From Acidobacteriota bacterium (GTDB lineage: Bacteria; Acidobacteriota; Terriglobia; UBA7540), in NCBI GenBank assembly GCA_021789565.1, contig JAJYJL010000760.1:1-5071 (forward strand): a stretch of 5,071 bases of DNA, read 5' to 3'. The translations under genes were made by a program, and so were the position numbers. Numbering within the stretch: the first letter of the stretch is position 1; the number at the start of each line of letters is the position of its first letter. Below the pieces are notes generated by a model. The model did no database searches. It saw only the letters and a program-made list of their open reading frames with translations, and was not told the origin of the DNA. Below are positions 1 through 5,071 of the stretch, one piece after another.

Positions 1-609
1 GTCATGCGTAAAGTCCTGCAGGATGTGGGGCTGCATGTCAAAATAGATGACCCCTACCCAGTCTTTGGGTTCCATGAAGTCAAGAAACTGGTAGGCGTCT
101 TCGAGAGCCAGGTACAAGTAACCCCACCACTTGTTGCTGAACTCGATCAGCATCGCAACCGTTATGGGCGCTTCCGCCGTGGAGAAGTTCGTAACGGATT
201 GCGGGACCCCGTCGTCAAGTACCTTGAAATTGTTCTTGCCAAGCCCGGTGATCGGACTTCCGTTCTTGTCTGTGACCAGCACATCCACGTTCACCAGGTT
301 TGACTCCGTAGAGAGCGTGTAAACCTGGTTGGGATTGATCTTCTCGGGCTGCTTTTCCTGGGGCGCCTGTTGACCGGGTTGCTGCGGAACCTTCTCAGGC
401 TGCTCGGAGGGCTGATTTTCCGGCTGTTGCTGCAACTCAGGTTTTGCCGACTTCTTGGGCGCGTAAACCGTCTCGCCGGCATTCGGTGTGGGCCCCGGAC
501 CCTGGTCCTGCTGCGCATGGGCCACCAGATTTGAACCAAAAATCCACAAGCCTGCTGCAACGCACGCCACCGCCGCAGCGCATAAAATCTTGCTCCGTCT
601 GCTTTTCAT
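1..609 (-). CDS. Secreted VWFA-related Acidobacteria-type protein, N-terminal part (3' end outside window)
   Basis: Reading from ATG at 609 to the left edge gives 203 residues with no stop, so the C-terminal part is missing. Residues 1-32 look like a Sec signal peptide: a basic start (KSRRSK), a hydrophobic core at about 8-29, and an A-H-A site at 30-32 before QQ. Residues 33-95 form a Pro/Gln/Glu/Lys-rich, probably disordered linker. From about 98 the sequence becomes folded: 'VNVDVLVTDKNG' (106-117), then 'NFKVLDDGVPQSV' (127-139), then a beta strand 'ITVAMLIEFS' (149-158) where a VWA domain begins. This layout matches the VWFA-related family expanded in Acidobacteriota; its function is not established. 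The expected MIDAS motif DxSxS reads E156-F-S158-N-K160, so metal binding is doubtful. The start is preceded by a G-rich stretch (GGGGGGAAAG, 617-626), and no better in-frame start lies upstream. It is likely exported, with adhesion or envelope binding as an inferred role. Confidence 0.85.
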   Translation of the reverse strand, partial: MKSRRSKILCAAAVACVAAGLWIFGSNLVAHAQQDQGPGPTPNAGETVYAPKKSAKPELQQQPENQPSEQPEKVPQQPGQQAPQEKQPEKINPNQVYTLSTESNLVNVDVLVTDKNGSPITGLGKNNFKVLDDGVPQSVTNFSTAEAPITVAMLIEFSNKWWGYLYLALEDAYQFLDFMEPKDWVGVIYFDMQPHILQDFTHD

Positions 610-859
610 GGCAGGTCTTTCCCCCCATCGGTTATCATGCCATCGTCGCGCACAGCGGTCAACAGAAGGGTCTGATGGGATCAGGAATAAGAAAGTTGCT
701 TCCTTTCGCCAGGCATATCATCGCGCCGGAAGCGTTTCTTCGACTGAAATCGTCACGCATCTATTGGCGGATCTGAGGGTCTGTTCTCCTTCCCTCGGGC
801 GAAATTTCATGCGTAATACAGCCCCATCCGGAATCTGAAGGTCGGCGATTGACCCTTTG
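610..859. other. Intergenic region between tyrS and the VWFA-related gene
   Basis: This 250-base gap holds the putative promoter described at 634-662 and otherwise no gene I can support. I looked for an intrinsic terminator for tyrS and found only weak inverted repeats. The best is GAGGG/CCCTC at 775-796, with a 12-base loop and no T-run on either side. Minus-strand reading frames here are at most about 30 codons, without a convincing ribosome binding site. Termination after tyrS may be Rho-dependent, or simply not recognisable by eye. Confidence 0.5.
634..662 (-). promoter_or_regulatory. Putative sigma-70-type promoter for the VWFA-related gene
   Basis: On the minus strand, TTGACC (657-662, five of six matches to the -35 consensus) is followed after 17 bases by CATGAT (634-639, four of six matches to the -10 consensus). 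A TGG directly before the -10 could act as an extended -10 element. A start near 627 would leave a short leader of roughly 18 bases holding the G-rich ribosome binding site. This is a pattern match only. It fits the long gap after tyrS, which suggests the downstream gene is transcribed separately. Confidence 0.4.
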
Positions 860-2101
860 TTACGAGCCGGCACTGATTTTTACCAGCTTGCGTCCGACAC
901 GAAAGAAGGCGACCGGGCAACTGCGGGTGTCGAATTCCCAGGTGGGATCCATCAGGCGTTGCCATTCGGGAGGATCATTTTCTCCCACGGCCATGTAAAC
1001 GGCTCCTTCTTTGATTTTGCGCTGGGCGATGGAGTTGGATTCTGCAAGTTTCAGCGTGACCAGCAGGCGGAACAGTTTGACCGGAGCCTCGAAGCTGCTG
1101 GAATGTACGGGAATCTCCGATGGTAGCGCCTTCTCCTGGAATTGAGTTTCCCAATCCTTTTGCGCCTGTTCGGCGTCCGAGGCTCCGTGAAAATCGGAGA
1201 TGACGCGGCAAGCAAGGCGCTTTTTCATTTCCAGCGGGTGAACGGTCCCATCGCTGACCGATTTCCGCAGGCTGGCGATTTCTGTGGGCGGCAAATCGGT
1301 GCACAAATCGTAATAGCGCCACATTAATTCGTCGGAAATGGACATCAGTTTGCCGAACATTTCCTGCGGCGGTTCATTGATGCCGACATAGTTGCCCAGA
1401 GACTTCGACATTTTCTGCACGCCATCGAGCCCTTCCAGGATGGGCATCATCATGATGACCTGAGGCTCCTGGCCGTACTCCTGCTGGATCGCCCGGCCCG
1501 CGAGCAGGTTGAACTTCTGGTCCGTTCCGCCCAGCTCGACGTCGGCCTTAAGCGCCACGGAATCGTAAGCCATCGCCAATGGATAGACGAGTTCGAGAAG
1601 CGTGATCGGGCGACCTTCCTTGAACCGCTTGCTGAAGTCATCACGTTCCAGCAGGCGGGCCACGGTGTATTTCGAGAGCAGGGTCATCCACTCCTGGCTG
1701 TTCAGCTTTCCCAGCCAGCGGTTGTTGAACTCCACCACGGTCTTTTCCGGGTCAAGGATCTTGAAGACCTGCTTTTTGTAGGTTTCAGCGTTGGCTGCAA
1801 TCTCTTCCGGAGTCATGGGCGGCCGGGTCACATTGCGACCTGACGGATCGCCGATAAGGCCCGTAAAATCACCGATCAGGAAGATTACTGTGTGCCCGAG
1901 GTCCTGAAAGTGTTTTAGTTTGCGGATCAGGACGGTGTGCCCCAGATGAATGTCCGGGGCCGTGGGATCGAATCCTGCTTTGACGCGGAGCGGCACACCC
2001 GTCTTTGCGGCCCGCTCGAGTTTGGTATAAAGGTCTTCCGGGCGGATGGTTTCTTCCGCTCCCTTAGTGAGAAAGGCGAGTTGTTCGTTCAGCGTCATCA
2101 T
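860..2101 (-). CDS. tyrS: Tyrosine--tRNA ligase (TyrRS), TyrZ-like type
   Basis: Cytoplasmic class I aminoacyl-tRNA synthetase that activates tyrosine with ATP and loads it onto tRNA-Tyr. The product has 413 residues, normal for the bacterial enzyme. The Rossmann catalytic domain shows '[13 protein letters not shown]' with the HIGH-type motif HLGH at 52-55, 'GDPSGR' at 84-89 (Asp85 matches the Asp that binds the tyrosine amino group), 'GGTDQKFN' at 191-198, and KMSKS at 230-234. An S4-like RNA-binding domain fills about 341-409. The KMSKS and GGTDQKFN forms point to the TyrZ-like subgroup rather than E. coli TyrS. An oddity is '[10 protein letters not shown]' (173-182): the family usually has Gln where Met177 stands. 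The protein starts with two ATG codons (2101 and 2098) and I cannot tell which is used. The ribosome binding site is weak, and an in-frame ATG at 2113 is followed at once by a stop. It lies 61 bases downstream of purN, so it is probably the last gene of the pur-lepB unit. Confidence 0.97.
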   Translation of the reverse strand: MMTLNEQLAFLTKGAEETIRPEDLYTKLERAAKTGVPLRVKAGFDPTAPDIHLGHTVLIRKLKHFQDLGHTVIFLIGDFTGLIGDPSGRNVTRPPMTPEEIAANAETYKKQVFKILDPEKTVVEFNNRWLGKLNSQEWMTLLSKYTVARLLERDDFSKRFKEGRPITLLELVYPLAMAYDSVALKADVELGGTDQKFNLLAGRAIQQEYGQEPQVIMMMPILEGLDGVQKMSKSLGNYVGINEPPQEMFGKLMSISDELMWRYYDLCTDLPPTEIASLRKSVSDGTVHPLEMKKRLACRVISDFHGASDAEQAQKDWETQFQEKALPSEIPVHSSSFEAPVKLFRLLVTLKLAESNSIAQRKIKEGAVYMAVGENDPPEWQRLMDPTWEFDTRSCPVAFFRVGRKLVKISAGS

Positions 2102-2162
2102 GAAATTCTACATGCAGTGATTAGGGACTCGGAAGCCCATAGTATTTCGAGAGGTCATGCCA

Positions 2163-2765
2163 TTATTTCTTTAATATCACGCGCCGCCCCTCGATGCGGA
2201 CTTTATCCTCGATCATCAGGAATACAGCCTCGGAATAAATCCGGTGTTCTTCCGCCAGAATGCGTGCCGAGAGCGTTTCCACAGTGTCATCGTCCAATAT
2301 TGGCACAATAGCCTGGCGCACAATGGGGCCGGTATCCATGCCTTCGTCCACGATGTGGACGGTGCAGCCGGTGAATTTGACGCCGTAATCGAGGGCCTGT
2401 TTCTGGGCGTCGAGACCGGGAAACGCGGGAAGAAGCGCCGGGTGGATGTTCAGGATGCGGCCGGGGAACGCCCGGATAAATACCGGGCTGAGCAGGCGCA
2501 TGAAGCCTGCCAGACACACCAGGTCCACCTGAGCGTCCTTGAGTGCGGAGACAACTTTCTGGTCATACGCCTCGCGGTCCTTGCCCTTAGACGGAATAAC
2601 AAGCGCCTTCAGCCCCAGCTTGCGGGCGGTCTCAAGGCCCGGCGCCTGCTCGCGGTTGCTGATCACCAGCGCGATTTTTGCGGGGATTTTTCCGGTGGCC
2701 ACGTTACGGGCAATGGCTTCAAAATTCGAACCACGACCGGAAAGTAAAATGCCGATGTTCTTCAT
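2163..2765 (-). CDS. purN: Phosphoribosylglycinamide formyltransferase 1 (GAR transformylase)
   Basis: Cytoplasmic enzyme of de novo purine synthesis that transfers the formyl group of 10-formyltetrahydrofolate to GAR, giving FGAR. The 200 residues match the usual length. Visible family features are the N-terminal phosphate-binding loop 'LLSGRGSNFEAI' (7-18), 'CLAGFMRLLSP' (84-94), and the catalytic triad Asn106 and His108 in 'ILNIHPALLPAFPG' plus Asp144 in 'DEGMDTGPIV'. These fall at the same numbers as in E. coli PurN, which supports the chosen start. The ATG at 2765 has only a weak upstream purine stretch (AGAAG). The gene follows purM after 112 bases that hold a cluster of inverted repeats, and precedes tyrS. 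It works between PurD and PurL; PurM, encoded just upstream, acts after PurL. All catalytic residues are present. Confidence 0.98.
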   Translation of the reverse strand: MKNIGILLSGRGSNFEAIARNVATGKIPAKIALVISNREQAPGLETARKLGLKALVIPSKGKDREAYDQKVVSALKDAQVDLVCLAGFMRLLSPVFIRAFPGRILNIHPALLPAFPGLDAQKQALDYGVKFTGCTVHIVDEGMDTGPIVRQAIVPILDDDTVETLSARILAEEHRIYSEAVFLMIEDKVRIEGRRVILKK

Positions 2766-2877
2766 GGACTTCTAACCACAGAAGCAAGGGTGCCGAGCGG
2801 CAGGTTCCTCGCTTTGCCCGGAACAACAGGCGTGAGGCCCGTAATGACACAGTTTCAAGACGGTTCTCAGTAGCCTG
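2766..2877. repeat. purM-purN spacer with REP-like inverted repeats
   Basis: This 112-base spacer is unusually long for the unit and rich in dyads. The clearest is a 21-base hairpin at 2804-2824, arms GTTCC and GGAAC with an inner GC/GC pair around a 3-base loop. Read on the minus strand it includes AAAGCGAGGAAC, which resembles the dispersed 'TTCCGAGCG-AAGCGAGGAA' type repeat I associate with acidobacterial genomes. A perfect 12-base palindrome TGCCGAGCGGCA lies at 2791-2802, and a weaker hairpin (CGGGC/GCCTG, one wobble pair) lies just upstream on the minus strand at about 2829-2843. No T-run follows, so these are not terminators. Assignment as a dispersed repeat rests on memory of the motif and needs a genome-wide count. 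Confidence 0.45.
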
Positions 2878-3918
2878 CTAAACGCGGTCTGGAGGACCGG
2901 TGAGATATTTTACCTCAGCTGTGCCGCGAACGATCCTTCCCACCACCCAATGCTTCTCTTTCTTCTTCTTGAGTGCTCCGGTGACTCTTTCCACGTTCTT
3001 CTTGGGAACGATCAGGAGCATGCCCAGGCCCATGTTGAATGTCCGCAGCATCTCCGCCGGGCGTACTTTGCCGAGGCCGGCAATCATGCTGAAAACGGGT
3101 GGAACAGGCCATGATCCCAGATGAATTTCCGCCTGGCACTGCGCGGGGAGAATTCGCGGCGTATTTTCTGTGATTCCGCCGCCCGTGATGTGGACCAGCC
3201 CGGTGAGCCATCCTTTCTGATTCAATGGCTGGAGGAGCGGCCCGTAACAGCGATGCGGCGCCAGCAGTTCTTCGTCAAGGCGGCGGCCCAGTTCCGGAAC
3301 GTATTCCGAGAGCCCGATCCCGGCCTGGTCAATCAAAACCTTGCGGGCCAACGAATACCCGTTGGTGTGCAAACCAAGCGACGGCAGGCCCAGAATCACA
3401 TCACCAGGGCGAATATGGCTTCCGTCCAGTATTTCCTTCTGGCGCACCCAGCCGATGATGCAGCCTGCCAGGTCATATTCGTTCTCGGCGTAAAAACCGG
3501 GCATCTGGGCGGTCTCCCCGCCGATGAGGGCGCACCCGACCTGGCGGCAGGCGTTCGATAGCCCGCGCACGATGTCGGTGACAACCTTGGGCCGAATCTT
3601 CCCCGTTGCAAGATAATCGAGGAAAAAGAGGGGCTGGGCGCCGTGGACGGTGATGTCATTGACCGAGTGAAACACCAGGTCCGCGGCCACGCTTTCGTGG
3701 CGGTTGACGGCAAATGCGACCTTGAGCTTCGTTCCCACGCCGTCCATGCTGGAAACCAGCACGGCGTCTGAGGGAAGTCCCTTGAGAGAATAAAAACCGC
3801 CAAAGGCGCCAAACCCCCTCAGGACACGGGGACTGAAGGTCTTGCTGACCAGTTCTTTAATTTGTGATTTGGCACGGCTCGCCGCAGCGATGTCGACGCC
3901 CGCATCCCGGTAACGCAT
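2878..3918 (-). CDS. purM: Phosphoribosylformylglycinamidine cyclo-ligase (AIR synthetase)
   Basis: Cytoplasmic ATP-dependent enzyme that converts FGAM to AIR, closing the imidazole ring in purine synthesis. From ATG at 3918 the product has 346 residues, very close to E. coli PurM. Motifs in order are 'YRDAGVDIAA' (3-12), 'SMDGVGTKL' (57-65), 'VNDITVHGAQPLFFLDY' (86-102), 'LIGGETAQMPGFY' (131-143), 'GLHTNGYSLAR' (182-192), 'HITGGGITEN' (243-252) and 'TFNMGLGM' (293-300). Together they define the ATP-grasp-unrelated PurM/SelD-type fold. The frame stays open upstream to an ATG at 4017, but that start would add 33 unconserved residues and overlap lepB by 41 bases. PurM proteins begin a few residues before Y-R/K-D-A-G-V-D, so 3918 is preferred. 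An AGGAG (3932-3936) lies 13 bases upstream, a rather long spacing. The C-terminal region has a Lys-rich stretch 'KKKKEKH' (317-323). Confidence 0.97.
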   Translation of the reverse strand: MRYRDAGVDIAAASRAKSQIKELVSKTFSPRVLRGFGAFGGFYSLKGLPSDAVLVSSMDGVGTKLKVAFAVNRHESVAADLVFHSVNDITVHGAQPLFFLDYLATGKIRPKVVTDIVRGLSNACRQVGCALIGGETAQMPGFYAENEYDLAGCIIGWVRQKEILDGSHIRPGDVILGLPSLGLHTNGYSLARKVLIDQAGIGLSEYVPELGRRLDEELLAPHRCYGPLLQPLNQKGWLTGLVHITGGGITENTPRILPAQCQAEIHLGSWPVPPVFSMIAGLGKVRPAEMLRTFNMGLGMLLIVPKKNVERVTGALKKKKEKHWVVGRIVRGTAEVKYLTGPPDRV

Positions 3919-3931
3919 AAATTGTCGAGGA

Positions 3932-3936
3932 CTCCT
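3932..3936 (-). promoter_or_regulatory. Probable ribosome binding site of purM
   Basis: AGGAG on the minus strand is the only Shine-Dalgarno-like sequence near the conserved purM start at 3918. The spacing of 13 bases is longer than ideal. The core overlaps a small palindrome, AGGAGTCCT (3928-3936), that could shorten the effective distance. It favours the start at 3918 over the in-frame ATG at 4017. Confidence 0.5.
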
Positions 3937-3944
3937 ATGGCGGA

Positions 3945-3978
3945 CTCTCAAAAGAAAATCAGAAGGACGGGACCCGTC
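3945..3978 (-). terminator. Terminator-like hairpin with T-rich tail just after lepB
   Basis: On the minus strand a near-perfect dyad GACGGGTCCCGTC (3966-3978) begins inside the lepB stop codon. It folds as a 5-6 bp GC-rich stem with a tiny loop. About six bases later comes the T-rich stretch GATTTTCTTTTGAG. The direct repeat CTTCTGA flanks the dyad (3959-3965 and 3977-3983). The T-run is interrupted and displaced from the stem, so this would be at best a weak terminator or attenuator that lowers purM-purN-tyrS expression relative to purF-lepB. It could also be a chance dyad. Confidence 0.3.
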
Positions 3979-4810
3979 AGAAGATCTTGCCCATTCGGGA
4001 CCACCGCGTTCTTGCAAAAAAATTCCAGAAGATGGAAGCGTCGAATTTCAGCCGGTCCCGCAGGCTGTCATCGAGCCATTCTTTTGACGGCGCGTTGTAG
4101 GACCAGTAGACAAACAACGGTTCTCCCACAACGTTCTGCGCGGGCACGAACCCCCAGAACCGGCTGTCGAGCGAGTCGTCCCGGTTGTCACCCATAACAA
4201 AAAGGTATCCCATCGGAACGTGAAGGCCGTCTTTGTGGATGTAGTGTGGCATCAGGCGAGCCCAGTTGGGATCCAATCCCCATGCTGCCGGCAGTTCATT
4301 GATTTCTCGCACCGGCGGCGGGAAATTATCACGAAGGGGGAAGGTGGCGGAAGACATAAAGTGAACATAGGGCTCATCGAGCGCCTTACCATCAACAAAA
4401 ACCTGTTTGTCAACAATTCGAATCACATCCCCGCCGACGCCAATTACCCGCTTGACAAACATTTGAGAGGGATTCACCGGATAATGAAACGCCACAATGT
4501 CTCCGCGGTGAATCGGCGCGAGGCGCGGAAAGCGAACGTCGGTGTAAGGCAGTTGAGGGCCATAAAGCAGCTTGTTTAGAAAAACGTGGTCACCGATCAG
4601 AATGGTGTTTTCCATCGATCCCGTCGGGATCACAGTCGCTTCCGCCACGAACGTGCGAATGCAAAACACTCCGATCAGCACGATCAGCAGAGAGCGGACG
4701 GTTTCCCACAGACCGTCATGCCGGGCAGCGGGCTGCACAGGAGGAGCAGGAAGAGAGTCGGCGGGACCCTGGGGTCGCCCCTCGGTTTTCAAATCTTCAA
4801 AAGATTCCAT
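3977..4810 (-). CDS. lepB: Signal peptidase I
   Basis: Membrane-anchored serine endopeptidase of the S26 family that removes signal peptides from exported proteins on the outer face of the cytoplasmic membrane. From ATG at 4810 the product has 277 residues. Residues 1-35 are a short Pro-rich cytoplasmic tail. About 36-56 (ETVRSLLIVLIGVFCIRTFV) form one transmembrane segment. Box B 'IPTGSMENT' (61-69) carries the catalytic Ser65. Box C 'RGDIVAF' spans 102-108, Box D 'FVKRVIGVGGD' carries the general base Lys120, and Box E 'GDNRDDSLDSRFWGFVP' spans 207-223. About 150-200 is a longer segment between Boxes D and E. The frame is open to an ATG at 4891, but that start would overlap purF by 76 bases; the 4810 start lies 5 bases after the purF stop, with GAGG overlapping that stop. 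The position between purF and purM suggests co-transcription with purine genes, although the functions are unrelated. Confidence 0.96.
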   Translation of the reverse strand: MESFEDLKTEGRPQGPADSLPAPPVQPAARHDGLWETVRSLLIVLIGVFCIRTFVAEATVIPTGSMENTILIGDHVFLNKLLYGPQLPYTDVRFPRLAPIHRGDIVAFHYPVNPSQMFVKRVIGVGGDVIRIVDKQVFVDGKALDEPYVHFMSSATFPLRDNFPPPVREINELPAAWGLDPNWARLMPHYIHKDGLHVPMGYLFVMGDNRDDSLDSRFWGFVPAQNVVGEPLFVYWSYNAPSKEWLDDSLRDRLKFDASIFWNFFARTRWSRMGKIF

Positions 4811-4813
4811 ATG

Positions 4814-4817
4814 CCTC
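4814..4817 (-). promoter_or_regulatory. Ribosome binding site of lepB overlapping the purF stop codon
   Basis: GAGG on the minus strand shares its first two bases with the purF TGA stop (4816-4818) and lies 3 bases before the lepB ATG at 4810. The spacing is short but the arrangement fits translational coupling, and it decides the lepB start against the in-frame ATG at 4891. Confidence 0.55.
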
Positions 4818-5071
4818 AATCCCGGTTTCGCAGAGTAATCAGCGATTCTTGGATGGCAGTTGGATAGTTGGCCGTATAGCAAGCCAGACAATAACTTTCC
4901 TTGTCACTTCCAACAGCGTCACGCAACCCCTCCAGCGAAAGATAGCCCAGTGAATCGGCCCCCACGTAATCGCGGATCTCTTCCACACTGTGGTTGGATG
5001 CGATCAGTTCTTTTTTCGTTGGCGTGTCAACCCCGTAATAACAGGGTGAAACCGTAGGCGGACAACTGATC
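4816..5071 (-). CDS. purF: Amidophosphoribosyltransferase, C-terminal 84 residues (5' part outside window)
   Basis: PurF carries out the first committed step of purine synthesis, making 5-phosphoribosylamine from PRPP and glutamine. Only the last 84 residues before TGA at 4816-4818 are present; the glutaminase and PRPP-binding regions lie to the right of the window. The visible part starts '[17 protein letters not shown]', continues '[14 protein letters not shown]' and '[18 protein letters not shown]', and ends with '[12 protein letters not shown]' and a short tail. This matches the C-terminus of B. subtilis-type PurF. The Cys in S-P-C-Y-Y-G and the two in C-L-A-C correspond to B. subtilis iron-sulfur ligands Cys382, Cys437 and Cys440, so an oxygen-sensitive [4Fe-4S] cluster is expected; the fourth ligand lies outside the window. 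It is the most upstream visible gene of the unit and ends 5 bases before lepB. Confidence 0.95.
   Translation of the reverse strand, partial: ISCPPTVSPCYYGVDTPTKKELIASNHSVEEIRDYVGADSLGYLSLEGLRDAVGSDKESYCLACYTANYPTAIQESLITLRNRD

Noticed and set aside
4..303. Plus-strand 99-codon open frame at the left edge
   Set aside because: It is antisense to the VWFA-related gene, whose signal peptide, linker and domain sequence are clear on the minus strand.
775..796. GAGGG/CCCTC inverted repeat as a tyrS terminator
   Set aside because: The stem is only 5 bp with a 12-base loop, and no T-run follows on the minus strand.
718..810. 30-codon minus-strand frame (ATG at 810), followed by a 20-codon frame overlapping its stop as ATGA, in the tyrS downstream gap
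   Set aside because: There is no ribosome binding site, no recognisable features and very short length; the ATGA overlap is likely chance.
2102..2162. Possible promoter or leader element for tyrS (such as a T-box) in the purN-tyrS gap
   Set aside because: The gap is only 61 bases, too short for a T-box leader, and I see no convincing -35/-10 pair or terminator hairpin.
2244..2747. Plus-strand open frame of 167 codons opposite purN
   Set aside because: It is antisense to a fully supported purN, resembles no family I recognise, and its length is explained by codon bias of the real gene on the other strand.
3121..3561. Plus-strand open frame of 146 codons opposite purM
   Set aside because: It lies wholly within purM on the opposite strand, has no recognisable motif, and is best read as a shadow.

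Overview
The window looks like a chromosomal fragment from a member of the Acidobacteriota. The main clue is the gene at the left edge. It encodes a secreted von Willebrand factor A-like protein with a Pro/Gln-rich linker and a 'VDVLVTDKNG..I.GL...NF.VLDDG' segment, the hallmark of the VWFA-related Acidobacteria family (TIGR03436-like). Moderate GC content and long conserved housekeeping proteins fit a free-living bacterium. No mobile element, CRISPR array, tRNA or rRNA is visible.

Every gene I can support is on the minus strand, so the biological reading order runs from right to left. It is: the C-terminal end of purF (4816-5071, cut by the window edge), lepB signal peptidase I (3977-4810), purM (2878-3918), purN (2163-2765), tyrS (860-2101), a 250-base gap with a plausible promoter, and the start of the VWFA-related gene (1-609, cut by the window edge). 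Gaps between the first five genes are 5, 58, 112 and 61 bases, which suggests one transcription unit that ends after tyrS.

Three genes belong to de novo purine synthesis. PurF makes phosphoribosylamine, PurN formylates GAR, and PurM closes the imidazole ring of AIR. LepB, which removes signal peptides from exported proteins, lies between purF and purM, and its ribosome binding site overlaps the purF stop codon. TyrS charges tRNA-Tyr. The VWFA-related protein carries a signal peptide and is a potential LepB substrate, but it appears to have its own promoter.

The points most worth a second look are: the degenerate metal-binding (MIDAS) motif in the VWFA-like protein; a Gln-to-Met change at a tyrosine-binding position of TyrRS; a dispersed-repeat-like hairpin cluster between purM and purN; a terminator-like hairpin just after lepB; and the placement of lepB inside a purine operon. 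I do not see a clearly new biological system. Most of the window is ordinary housekeeping sequence.
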